This document shows, piece by piece, positions 35,378-47,100 of a stretch of 64,000 bases of DNA. Both the position numbers and the translations under genes were made by a program. A model generated the notes under the pieces. The model worked only from the letters and a program-made list of their open reading frames with translations, was not told the DNA's origin and made no database searches. The stretch covers positions 1 to 64,000 of the forward strand of contig JARUPY010000409.1 of assembly GCA_029817715.1 (NCBI GenBank). The letters run 5' to 3'. The DNA is from Melastoma dodecandrum (lineage: Eukaryota; Streptophyta; Magnoliopsida; Myrtales; Melastomataceae). Position 1 is the first letter of the stretch, and every line of letters starts with the position of its first letter.

Positions 35378-37052
35378 TGAAAGGACCTCATCACTTTTAT
35401 TCTATTTTGAAATAGCGGAATCCTCACTGAGCTTTACTAATGTCCGTAAGATCTCCTACTTCAACACCTGGATGCAATTAAATCAGGGAACGCAAAAGAA
35501 AGCCTTTAGCGAAATACTAAGTACGGTACCACCTATGTTCTTTAGTTTCAATCGTCTGCCTCATAAACAGCTACTCCATTTTTTTATAGGCTATTAGTCC
35601 TTCCAAAATTCCTCCAAACAAATGGTTGTAACGACGATTGGATGGCTATGTAATGTCCTTGGTAAGTCTACAAACTCCCGAAGTCTACGAGCTCACCACA
35701 TGTCTACGAGCTCATTATCACACCCTTAGTAAGCATCATCCGCTCTTCGGCATCTTCCTAACGATGTGCATAACTCAAAGTGATTAATACGTTCCCAAGT
35801 GTCTTTCGGGTATCCCCACCCAACTTTATTCCCTTCGGATCATCCCATTCGACCTTATTCTGCGACTACGACACATACTGTCAGATTACCAATCGCACAG
35901 GGATTTCACTTCTCACTCATAATCAGCATCCGGCGACATCGCTCTCCGTCCCACATAAGCCGTTCCTCCCGACGAATCTTCTTTCAGTTTCTTCCGCGAT
36001 TACGGACACAATCCGTCTGATCACATCTCCCGCGAACCTTCCTATTCTCATTTCATTTCGGACAATTGTCCAGCCCATTTGCTTCCGCCCTCAAGGCTGT
36101 CGACGACTCTATCCGAGGACGAATTCTCTACGAATTCACACGGCCACGGATCCTTCCATCCGACACGTCGTCCACGGTTATTCTCACCCGTGCTTCATTC
36201 TGAGCCATCATTTCCGCCCTAATCATTCCAGCCTTGACTGCTTATTTTCATGGATTCCCGATGGCAGATTCTTCCTATCCAGACCCTTCTCCATGATGCC
36301 CAAACAGCCTCTTGGGCACATCGAAACTTCTCACTATTCCTTCCATTTCAAGGGTCGGGGGTACCTCGCCTAACACTCCAAGGTTCGGTCATCACTTTCT
36401 CCTCAAGGGTCGGGCGTCCCATCGCCCTATCTCCAAGGGATTCGACCATCCCTCCCCTTGCAAGACCAAACCAGTATTCAAAACATACAAACATAACAGC
36501 AACACATGAAAGAGTAGCAAGATATATGTCCGGTTTGAAAAAAAAAAAAGACGACAAGAGGGGACTAAGAACTGTACCTCTTTCCACTTCCTTCGCAAAA
36601 CACTTCAAGTTCTCGATGCCTCCGTATAATTTTGCTTCGGGTTGGACGCTTTAACACGTCCCTTTCTTGAGGTTCCGTGCGGAAATCTACCAGCGACGTC
36701 ACCGTATCCAGCCTTCTCCGCTTCCTTCTTATGTTCTTTTCTTCCTGTTTTCCTCCACCTTTCTCTTCCTCCTGCTTCTTTTTTACTATCCCCCCTTATT
36801 ATTAAGAAATCTTTCCAATTTTTATATTTCAAGTCAGCGCTCTGCTCTTTTTATCTCGCATGGGCTTAGTGTCCCTTAATGATAGCTAGGGTCCCACCAT
36901 TTTCCCATTTCCTAATCACCATCAATTTAGATCTAATAAGATGTCAGCTATAATTATGGGCCAAATGATCAAGGTCTGTGGAGAGTTGTCCAAAATATTC
37001 AATCATATCTTACATTGGCATATTTATAATTACAAAATTTCGGATCATTACA
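35378..37052 (-). repeat. 5' LTR of deleted gypsy
   Basis: 1675 bp. The minus-strand start is TGTAATGATCCGAAATTTTG at 37052 and the end is GGTCCTTTCA at 35378. Long Ser/Pro-rich frames on the plus strand inside it are not genes. Confidence 0.85.
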
Positions 37053-37378
37053 CTTAATGTGTTAAATTAATTCTGAAAGCAAGCCTGACGTGTTGGATTT
37101 TACTGTGGCAAAACAATTGGGATGCAAGCTTCACCCAATTTTGCCTCAAAGAGTGATGGTAGCGAGTGGCGACATGTCCTTAGAAGAGTGTATAAGATTT
37201 AGTTGTAAAATGCCCTTAAAGGCTTGTGAAGTCAATAAAAGTGGTAGAGTGGCACTTTCATCCTATGGTGCTGAGGTTTTTGCATTAGGGTAGTAAGGTA
37301 CAACTTATTGTTGATTGTGATATTTCAGTGAAGGTGAGTGAAAGAACAAGAAGTAATACTAAAGGAAGTCAGCAGGTG

Positions 37379-38176
37379 TCATAACCCAATTTTTTTTAAA
37401 GTAAGATATCATAAAATTTGTAAAATCATGTAAAATCAAATAAAAATAATTTGTTCAGTGGATCGATAATGGTGAATTATATTTGCATTCCATTTTAATC
37501 AAATAAAATCTCATTGAGAGGAAACATAATATTGCAGTGCAAAAATGAAGGGGACCCCAAGAGCCTATAAAAGGGATGATGTTTCTTGTAAATAATTCAT
37601 TCAAGGATACTATCAATTTGAAAGGAGAAGAAGAGAAGAATTCACAAGTGCGATTTATGTGAAATGGTAGTTTTTTTTTATCTTATGTGTGCTTATGACC
37701 AACATCAGGTCGCATTCCCTGGCCGGGCAAGCCCCTTTTGTTCCCTCTTCACGACATCATCACGCGGCCTCATATCAGTCCTCCATCCAGACGTCTTCGA
37801 TACTCGGTAACCTCTTTCCATTGCTTCCATTTAATTATGTGAATTTGTCCACCTTTGATTCTTTTTATTTTTTCGCAACCAGCAACTATGGTCTCAGGGA
37901 ACAATAATTTTGTTATTCTCATCAATGGCAACAAATATCACCGTGACTTCCACACTCGACTCACGCAAACAATGGCTCCGAGCCACAACATCAATGCACC
38001 AGCAACAAGTGCTCGCCTCCGTTAGACCCGACGAGATTCCTGTATCAACTCGCAGACGTTCGCCTCCCTACTGCGAAATCAAGTTTCTGGCATGCAGAAG
38101 GGGGGGGGGGGGAAGTCCTTAGCACCAGCAAGCAGCAACCTTGTTGTCTTTTCCTCGTAGTAGCCGATAGTCAGCA
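37379..38176 (+). repeat. Inverted-pair repeat unit, left copy
   Basis: LTR-like unit starting TGTCATAA, with a TATA-type motif (cctataaaagg, about 37565) and ending gtcagca. It is homologous to the reverse complement of 56024-56728, for example gtgaattatatttgcatt and tctcattgagaggaaaca. A weak frame with SSIQTSS…LFPLLPFN is shared by both copies. A run of 14 G lies near 38101-38114. It may be a solo LTR or the start of a decayed element. Confidence 0.7.
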
Positions 38177-38990
38177 TCCTTGATTGCTAAATTCGCAACA
38201 AGTAATATAGAGATGAGTGAGTTATCGTTCCTACGAGGATAGCAAATAGAATCTTTTAGCATACGCAATCGTAATTTTTATGTAGCCATGGGTTTAAAAC
38301 TTTGAAATCTAATCTAATGAAAAGCAAAGATCAAAGCAAGAATTGGAATTCAGTCAATCGAAAAAGCCTAGGATCATATATCCCCTCCTTGTTTCGTTAA
38401 ATCACTTTTATCGCTTATCCCAAATTCGTACTAATTCTATTTACTTATCGGATTCTCAAGTCCCTAAGTGCCTCTCCCGAGTCTAGAAAGGACTATTCCG
38501 AACCATAATAAAACCTATATCCCTATAGTAAATTACGAAGGCAAGAAACACATTAAGATTTGATCCTTTAATGGTTGCCTAGAAATATATCTTCTGATAC
38601 TACTTACTAGTTAATTTGCTCCCACGATATTAATCAAGGCTATTCCACTCTTGTTCTCTCCTTAAATTCCTCTCCCGAGTTTAAATTAGGATAACACATC
38701 ACTACAACTCGTTGGCTAGACGAATTACATGCATTAAGATCAAACGAAATAAGTAAAACACCCAAAGTACGAATTTGTTCTAAAATGATTTTAGTAAATT
38801 CAACTACACAAATCGGTTCAACATAATCCTAGCAAAGAAACTTTAGCCAAGCATCGCTTTAGAAATACAAATCAACGAAGAGAAAAAATCCTAGATGATA
38901 GTCTAACTCCCTTCTTGCTCTCCTTGATGAAATTCGTCCTCTCCCATACAAGAGGCGAATAAAGTACTTTTATAAATCCTAAAAGGAAAC
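38177..38990. other. Non-coding repeat-like stretch
   Basis: No open frames of note. The start (cgcaacaagtaatatagagatgagtgagttatcg) resembles non-coding internal parts of widespread plant retroelements, as far as I recall. The phrase cctctcccgag occurs twice (about 38470 and 38670). Confidence 0.35.
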
Positions 38991-38999
38991 CCTCGAGAA

Positions 39000-41500
39000 T
39001 CTTGAAAAATCTGAAATAAGATCTTTTTTCTTCTCGCGTTCATGTACTGCACGATTTTTGGGTGCAGTTGCACCAAGTTTCTGCGATAATCTGTCTATCC
39101 TCCTTCCTTTTGTGCAGCTGCACGACTTTCCTTCGTAGCTACATGGAGTCTCTGTGAGATACGCCCGATCTTCTTGTTTACGTTTTTTTCCCTAAAATAG
39201 ATTCAAAATTCGACAATATCCACTTCATAGACTTTCTCTATAGGATCAACCATCTTTGTTTGATAATTTTTCTTCGTCTCCTTTGAGTTTGGTAGAAACA
39301 TTCTCCTTATGACCAATCATTACCTCTTTGGGAATCAATTTTCATTTTTCATTTAGAGTTGGTAGAAATCTTCTTTTTAGGATCAACTATTCCCTTTGGG
39401 AATCCATTTTCGCCTTTCCTTTATACTTGGTAGAAACCTTCTCTTTAGGATCAGACATTTCCTTTTGAAAATCGACAACTTTCAACTTATTCGAACAATT
39501 AAATGCCACATGTCTTGGTTGCTTGTCCTGTTGGCAAAATACTACTATTACCTTTTTATTACATACGTAGAACCAACATCATAATGTTCACTTTCTTCTT
39601 GTTGGGACACACCTTCTTGGAGTGGCCCTCCTTTTTGTAGCTCTAACAGATCTTTCTCTTTGAAGCAGGATCAATCTACAAGTTTTCCATAAAGAGAGTC
39701 AACTATTATTTTTCTTATAAGGAATATATTTAATGTCAATTTTTTCCTTATTGTTTGCAATGAAAATTTCTTAGTTGTCAAGAAGATGTAAAAGGCCTTC
39801 ATTCCATATTACAAGGCAAACACCTCCTTTTCATGTATTAGGTATTAGAGCTCATAGCCCTTGAAACTACCTGACCAATTCTGGCATTTTTCCTTTCAAT
39901 TTTATAATCGCTCCACATAACTCTTCCTTATCAAAAGGTAAGAAAAGTTGGAGTAACCCCTTAACCATTTCCTACCCTTTGAGTGGCATGAGTTTCTTCA
40001 TCTTCCCACAACCAATGATTTTAAAAAGATGTTTTCTTAGAAATCATTCCTAAATCTAGGGATAAATTTTTCACAAACTTGCGAGAATAGTTAATAAATT
40101 CACAGAACCCTTGGACTTGCTTTATATCCTCAAGTTTTCCAGGAAAAATCAATGATTTTCTCGACAATGTGATTTTGCAATTTGATTTTTCCTTTTCCAT
40201 TCCATGCCTAGAAAGTCAATAGACTCTTTAATACAATTTGTGTTTATTTCAAATAGAATCATGCTTTCTTGTCTGAAGACATCAATAACCTTGTCAAGGT
40301 GTCTCATGTGTTCATCTTCAATTTGATTGAAAACAACAAACCAACTCATGACTTTCTTCACCCACTTCTACTCTCATCATGAATAGATGTAAAGTCCAGA
40401 TATCATAATCATCTTCAGAGCTTGTTACGTAATTGGAAACAACCTCATAGATAGATATTGCATCCGAGTTTAAGTCGAAAATATCTTTCTCATCTATTGG
40501 TTCACAAGCAAAAACTTCTTCATTAGGATTTCTGCCATCAAGAAAAACCATTCTTAGTCCTTCTCTCCTTTGATTCTTCTAAGGAAATGAATCCACTTTG
40601 TGAGCTTTTGATCCACAAAACCAATAACAGTTACAGCTGCTCAATGGTTTCCCTTAATGACATTTAGATTCTCTATATGCTGGCTTCAATCCAAGCTTTG
40701 GCCTTAAAGTTATCTCATTTTCTTACAAACCTTTTGGATTGGGTAGCAGGACTCAGTCTTTGGAAATCCTTTTTCGGTCCTAATTTCATTTTATTATATC
40801 CAATAATTTTTCTCTTTTTTTAAAAGTATCATGTCCTCTTTCATTCACCTAGAGCATCACAACGATATCTCCCAAGCACACAGTCAATCTGATAACAACA
40901 ACTCTTGTTCAGGTAAGGAAGCTTCTTAGTTACTTCATTCATCTGGAGCTCAGTACACGCCTTTGTTATCACTTTGTCGCCAAAATTTTTTTCCTAGTTC
41001 AGGGACTATATTTTCTTTACCGATGAATAACTAATAGGCCTTTTATGCAATATTCGGCCAAGGTTTTGGAAGTTATGCAAAACAAAACATTCTGAATATG
41101 AACTATGGAGATATCGTGTCCAAATTAGTAATATTTTTGAAACTCGCGGATGCTGTTATCAAACAGACACCTTACAATAGCAACTTTACAAGAGAAGTTA
41201 AAGATTGACTTTTTTCACAGTCTCAGTGGAAATGGAAATACACCATCAATGGTCAGCGCTTGATCTATCTTTTCCTTGATGTCCGTATGGGCACCAAATA
41301 TTTCCAATATTTATGCGTTATTCCTTGAGGGAAGCAACACATAATTCATAGACTGAAACAAGGGATAATATCCGAGTAGATGTAGTCACTCGAATCAGTT
41401 GCGACCACTTTTGTCCTTTCATATGCATTTTTTTTGCAATCTATTTCCAGAAAGGCATCAAGGGTAATGATAGTCTTTAGATTATTATCACTATAAATGA
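39000..41500 (-). pseudogene. Decayed RT/RNase H region, caulimovirid-like or divergent gypsy
   Basis: Minus-strand fragments with many stops and frame changes. 40149-40361 has the stretch following an RT catalytic box (EDEHMRHLDKVIDVF, IDFLGM). Further fragments toward 39800 resemble the RT-RNase H connection and RNase H. The short spacing between the FLGM-like motif and an FPGKLEDIK-like segment is more like plant pararetroviruses (Caulimoviridae, integrated) than typical gypsy, but I cannot exclude a divergent gypsy. A CCHC-like patch lies near 39600-39650. No LTRs found. Nothing here could be expressed as an intact protein. Confidence 0.45.
39290..39480. repeat. About 68-bp tandem repeat, three degenerate copies
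   Basis: Three head-to-tail copies of a unit starting ttggtagaaa, with shared ttctc/ttagga and cctttgggaatc blocks at about 39290, 39360 and 39428. They lie downstream of the RNase H fragment in its sense. Confidence 0.65.
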
Positions 41501-43372
41501 ATTCCGATTTTGCTCTACGAGAATATTGTTTTTCCCGTAAATTTCCCCCTTCATAGTTACCAATTCATTGAACGTTATGTTGTCCAAATGATTTGGAGTT
41601 TCTTTTGTTAGACCTAGGCATTCCTTATGTCTTTTGCCAACTCACCACTTTGTGAGTTTAGTTTGTATCTCGTCGTTGTGGGGTCTAAAATGTAAAGTGC
41701 TACTGACTCCTTGTACATTTCATTTACATTCTTATGTTAATCAGGTTTGGAATTTCTTGCTCCCAATTTCAACTTTTCAACTTGTTGTTCAGTTGAACTT
41801 GTCAGTCGAGAGGTTACTTCAATCCTTTCAAACCTTTTCAAACCTCTTTATTTTTTCGTGCATCTTATTTATGATTTCATCTACTTCTTCGCTTATTATT
41901 TTCTACTCTATAAGTTTTTATGAATTCCATCGGATAATCAATTAAGTTAAAAGGTTATTTATGTCTACTAATTCCAAAAGCATTTGCTCTAAACTCTGGG
42001 ACGAAATCTAATTTTGAAAAGTTCCAAAAGGATTTCCATACAATTTATCTTGGGAGACTAAAATCTAATTTTCAGACCATAAAAAATTTTCTAATGAATT
42101 CTATGGAAACTAGTTAAAAGTTTAGGCATTAGAGTTTATTGAAAAAATATTTAATAATTTGAGCTAAATAAAATATTTGTAGATTTACTATCCTGTCAAA
42201 TTATATTCCATTTGGAAATGGGGCGACAAAGGTGGGGTCGACACTTTTGGGGGAGAACAGGGGTATGTACCAAAAATGGAAGCCAAAATGAAGATGATGA
42301 TGAGGAAGAAGATGTTGATGATAGTGAGGTGGCCTTTCGAGAACAAACTTGTCGGGTTTCAGATTGGTTGTAATTGTTTTTCCTCCCCCACACAAACAGA
42401 CGAGGGACAAGTACAGTAGTTGTTGTAGTAGCATGATATGAGCCCTGCGTGGTAAGAAAGGGAACGGAGTTTGGGGTGTGTGGGGGCCGGGGGGAGGGTG
42501 TTGGAAAGTCAAAGAGTCCTTTGTCCACCGTTGATGTCTTTTCCTATTTTTGGTGGGGACTGGCATGAACACCGATGTTGGTTTATGAGTATGAATGAGT
42601 TGCCATGTGCAACTCCTTTCCTTTGAGATGAGACGAGAAGAGAAAGATCAGGATCCGATTCCTCCCATCCAATATTTAATCAATTCTTTTAGATAATAAT
42701 AAAAAAAAAGAAACCTCATTCATACAAGCCTTTTTCTTGACATCAATATTGGCATCTATAAAACCATGAATTTTTATTTAAAAAAAAAAAGAAAAAGAAA
42801 AGGAAGAGTAGAAGAACAGGGCAACACAGTGGTGGTGGAGGACGAAACACCTCAGATGAAATCAGTAATTCCACCACCACCGCCAAGTGGAGGGGAGGGG
42901 ATTTGATTCCAGGGGAGGAAATCTTGTCGATCCCACCACCAGGGGGAGGGGGATTCACTCATTCCCCTTCCCCCACAACTTTTCCATCGCCATCCAAATC
43001 TCCGGGGAAAGATGGCAGATTTTCCATGTCCGTCTCTTCGGCCTTACGTGAGGACACTCCCCCTCTCCTCCTCTTTTGTTTTGGGTTGGACGTGATTATG
43101 ACCAATCCCCACCATCACCACCACCAACGGCTGAACGCTCCTTCCGTTTTGCTTATGATGATTCCCTCCCGAACTATATGTTATTCAGAAAAGTATTAAG
43201 ACGGAGAAAAGGCCGATTGCTGATTGTTTCTGTTGGTATTATTTTGTAAAGTTGGGTTAGATAAAGGGAGAAGAAGAAACTGAAACTCTTACCGGGGAAA
43301 GAAAGCGCAGATGAAAAAGAAAGAAAAGATGGGGTTTAAGAAAACAAACAAGAGATGTATGTATTAAAAAAT
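41501..43372. promoter_or_regulatory. Region upstream of SMXL, distal
   Basis: Mostly AT-rich intergenic sequence with GC-rich low-complexity patches (42460-42500, 42880-42960, the latter with several GGGGA steps). No convincing gene; frames here are Pro- or His-rich artefacts. Distal regulatory sequence for SMXL is possible, but I see no defined site. Confidence 0.35.
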
Positions 43373-43952
43373 GGCAAAATATCAATTTATGGCTTCAAGT
43401 TTGAGCCAACTTTTTGTTTTGTCATTAACTTAGTTTGTTATATAATTTTGTTCCCAACTTTTGTTTTTATTTTGATTTTGGCCAATTTTATCGTGCGTAA
43501 GCCAAACAGACCTTAATAGACAATTTTCATTTATCGACTAAAAATGGAAAAAAATTTCAAAAAATATGAAATAATATTGAAACATTTCATTTGTATTTTT
43601 TTTATAAAATTTTGATGGACAAATCAAGTGAATTGGAAGCATAAGTTAACGATAGTTGCTGATATTGTTAAAAAATATGAAAAATCGATGAAGTTCGGAT
43701 AATGTTCTATTAGGGGATGACTACTACGGATAAAGTAGATTATGTGACGAATGAATGAGAGGTCGAAACTCAACTATTATAAGACATGTGTCAGACTATA
43801 TTAAGGCCTTTTTTGGCTTTCGCTAAAAGAAATTCATGATTGACCAAAATAAAAATAAAAATAAAAGTTGGTGACAAAATTATATAACAAACTAAGTTAA
43901 TGACAAAACAGAAAATTGACTCAAAGTTGAGGCCATAAAAGTATATTTTGCT
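43373..43952. mobile_element. Foldback MITE, MULE-type
   Basis: A 580-bp element. Its first and last about 115 bases are inverted copies of each other; the stretch gttttgtcattaacttag occurs near 43420 and as its reverse complement near 43890. The ends read GGCAAAATAT and, inverted, AGCAAAATAT. Both sides carry the 9-mer TTAAAAAAT (43364-43372 and 43953-43961). Long terminal inverted repeats plus a 9-bp duplication are the Mutator-like pattern. No coding capacity. It ends about 230 bases before the SMXL start codon. Confidence 0.82.
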
Positions 43953-43961
43953 TTAAAAAAT

Positions 43962-44180
43962 CATTGAAAGGGAGGGGGGGGGGGCAAGGAAGAAAACAAA
44001 AGCTGACGTATCAAAATCATAGACGTTTTTCTTCAGTCACACAACAACGCTCTCCTCGTGATGAATGAAATAATAATAAATACAGACACACAAACTTCTC
44101 CTCTTCCTTACCCATTAATTTATTCATATTCCCCAAATTAATTATATATAAAACAAATACCAATTCCTTCTAAGCCGGCG
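43962..44180 (+). promoter_or_regulatory. SMXL: SMXL proximal upstream region
   Basis: Between the MITE and the start codon. It has a run of G (43974-43984) and AT-rich sequence ending in tatatataaaac at 44144-44155. That TATA-like box is too close to the ATG to be the main core promoter, so the real start site may lie further up, in or beyond the MITE. Confidence 0.35.
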
Positions 44181-47100
44181 ATGCCGACGCCGGTCAGCGC
44201 TGCCAGGCAATGCCTTACCCCGGAGGCCGCCACCGCCCTCGACGGGGCCGTCTCCGTCGCCAGGAGGAGGAGCCACCCCCAGACCACTTCCCTCCACGTC
44301 GTCTCCGCCCTCCTCTCCCTCCCCTCCTCCTCCCTCCTCGACGCCTGCTGCCGCTCCAGGAACTCCGCCTACTCCCCCCGCCTCCAGTTCAAAGCCCTAG
44401 AACTTTGCCTCTCCGTCTCTCTCGACCGCGTTCCTTCCTCCGCTCAGCTCCCCGACGACCCTCCCGTCTCCAATTCCCTCATGGCCGCTATCAAGCGAGC
44501 CCAGGCCAACCAGCGCCGCCAGCCCGAGAATTTCCACCTCTACCACCAGATGGCTCTGCAGTGCTCCTTCTCCTCCTCTTCTCCCGCTACCAGCCCTTCT
44601 TCGATCAATAACATGATCAAGGTCGAGCTCCAGCATCTTATCCTCAGCATCCTGGACGATCCCGTGGTCAGCAGGGTGTTTGGCGAGGCGGGGTTCAGTA
44701 GTACCGAGATTAAGCTCGCCATCGCCCGGCCTCTGCCTCATCTTTTTAGGTATGGCAGGCCGAGGGGAGGCGCCCCGCTGTTCCTGCCAGACGGGCAGGA
44801 GTTCGGTCCCGGTGGTCGGAGGGGCCTGGGGTTCAATTTCCCGTTCCCGGTGTTTTCCGATGTGAACGAGAATTGCAGGAGGATAGGGGAGCTTCTAGTG
44901 AGGAGCAAGGGGAGGAATCCTCTGCTCGTGGGGGTTTGTGCTATCGATGCTCTCCGGAGCTTCATCGAGAGCGTGAAGAGCAAGAAGGAGGGTTGTTTGC
45001 CCATGCAGTTATCTGGGCTGAGCGTGATATCTGCTGAGGATGGCCTGTCGAAACTAGTTGCTCAGGAAAAGGTCGATGAGGCACGATTGGAATTGGTGTT
45101 TGGTGCGGTCAGTGATGCTGCAAGGCAGTGTTCTGGAGCTGGCGTGCTCGTGGATTTCGAGGATCTGAATTGTTTTGTGAGCGATCGGGTAAATAGCGAT
45201 GTGGTTAGTCTCATGGTTTCTCGATTGGCGAGATTGTTGGAGGTATGCAGTGGAAAGGTATGGTTCATTGGGGCCACAACCAGTTATGATACGTACCTCA
45301 AGTTCTTGAGCAGATACCCATCAGCCGAGAAGGAATTGGATCTGCAGATCCTTCCGATCACGACACTACGACCTTCCGCAGCGGAATCGGGTCCTCGGTC
45401 CAGGTCAGAAGCTTACTCCATGCTACCCTTTCTCATGGATGCACTAAATATCTATAACCGAGCTTTCGATGTTCTCTAGTTCTGACAATATTAAAATTTT
45501 TTTTTAAGTGATTTAGGATTGTGCTTTTGGTGACTTTCTGAACTGAATAGAATATGCATTGTTTTGTCTTTTCTTGATCTGTCACAATGAGTTCGTTTTT
45601 TTGTCCTCTCCTACTTAACTTAACTGGAGGCGTGCTGAAGGCATCCACTGACTGGAATTTGGGATGGGCTTTAAGATCATTCTCGCTTTCCCGACTGGGA
45701 TTTTTCCAAATGATTCAGCTTCTATTTTATTGATGCAGTTTGATGGAATCATTCGTTCCTTTTGCGGGTTTCTTCTCCTCCTTGTCGGAGTTGATTATTC
45801 CGGTCTCGGGGAATTCATATCAGAGTGTGCCCTCTCAAGACGAACTTAACAAGACGAAGACACAGGAAGCCATTTCTGTGACCAGAGAAGGTGCTACAGC
45901 CTCGGTGGCAGATCAGTATCAGTGTAGTCTGCCTTCGTGGTTGCGTATGGCGGAGCTTGGTACCAAAGCCGTCTGTGCAAAGGTTCATTAAATGCTCTTG
46001 TCATTCAATACTTTGCGGTTTTCTTCCTTGTCCTAAGAAGTTACTACGCAGGAAGGTTACATTGTCGCTTGTTGAAGTATAGCCTGCCTGACTTCAACAG
46101 TTGCTCGGCTTATGTAATTTGTTGGTTTTTGTGACAGAATAAGAATGACGGATCAAGTGAGACAGCTTGTACACTTCAGACAGAAACAGAACTTATGTCT
46201 GCCAAGGAGAGTCAGCAGAAAGAAAAAAGTCGGAGCTTGAGCAAAACTGATTCATGCCTATTGGCCAGTTCTTCCATGTCCACAGGGTCGCAGAAAGCAA
46301 TGACTTCACAACATGTCACAGAGTCATGTCAGGTTCCTAAAAGTCAGAATGAGAATTTCCTGTCCAAACACATGGAGAGACCTTCGAACGTTGAGCACAT
46401 TGATTCACACGTGTTCAAATCCCCCAACCTCAGCTGGTGTAATTCAAGCACAGATGATGGTGGGCAAACCTCTCCCGCATCTGCAACTTCTATACCTACA
46501 ACCAGCTTAAGTTCAGGTGCCAACTGTGCTTCCGAAGCCACATCTTTGACTGCTCCACGAAATCAGCTGGTCTGCCAGAGTCCTCAGGGAAGCAATTCAT
46601 TCAAGGAAATCATCCCTGGAAATCTAAATTTACCGCGATCTTCATGTGGCCTATCTCCCGATATCAATGTAATGGACTTCAAGATGCTTTACGGAGATCT
46701 TATCCAGAAGATGGGAAGGCAGGCAGAGGCTGTGAGATCCATATGTGAAGTCCTTTGCCGAGCAAGACGTGAAACACGTTGTAAAGCTGCTCTGAGAGGA
46801 GACCTATGGTTTACTTTTCTAGGGAGCGATAGGATCGGGAAAATGATAATTGCCTCTGCCCTCTCCAATATCCTTCGCAAACATCTGATCTATGTTGACC
46901 TATGTCCCAGAGGAATTCGGTGCCATGATGTGATATTCAGTGAAAAGATGAGAAGTTATGATAGTAAGTACAGAGGAAAGACCACCGTGGATGTCATAGC
47001 GGGAGAGTTGGGCAAGAATCCCTGTTCCATTATTTTCCTAGAAAACATCGAAAAGGCCGATGAACAGTTGCAAAATAACTTGTCCCAGGCTTTCTGGAGT

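Larger units (their letters stand above)
32245..37052 (-). mobile_element. Ty3/gypsy retrotransposon with large internal deletion
   Basis: Minus-strand element with LTR 35378-37052 (5') and a truncated LTR 32245 to about 32725 (3'). The flanks CATAA (32240-32244) and CTTAA (37053-37057) are a 5-bp duplication with one mismatch. It keeps the primer site, gag, protease and RT, then jumps from the start of RNase H straight into the LTR. The rest of RNase H, the integrase and part of the LTR are gone. The LTR copies look about 95% or more identical over the shared part, so it is younger than Tat-1. Confidence 0.85.
30710..37378 (+). mobile_element. Plus-strand Ty3/gypsy remnant, split by another gypsy
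   Basis: Truncated element with gag, zinc knuckle and protease only. Gag: 31073-31276 (ELEAVGTMFQEMMRRLVALE) and 31305-31690 (KVERFFELNC, RLKERDNLIDYIDCCVSLMS). Zinc knuckle near 32005-32065 (CFWCDEK…GHKCANKR, with an in-frame stop). Protease: 32180-32244, then, after the insertion, 37085-37290 (DFTVAKQLGCKLHPILPQRV). The usual DSG active site is lost or degenerate at the junction. No RT or integrase follows. No LTR found. Confidence 0.75.

Noticed and set aside
35780..36654. Long Ser/Pro-rich plus-strand frames (197 and 134 codons)
   Set aside because: They lie entirely within the 5' LTR of the minus-strand gypsy.
44144..44155. TATA box of the SMXL gene
   Set aside because: Only about 28 bases from the start codon, so it cannot be the main core promoter with a normal 5' UTR; left as a possibility in the upstream feature.
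44210..44611. Pro/Arg-rich 133-codon frame
   Set aside because: Shadow in a second frame of GC-rich SMXL exon 1.
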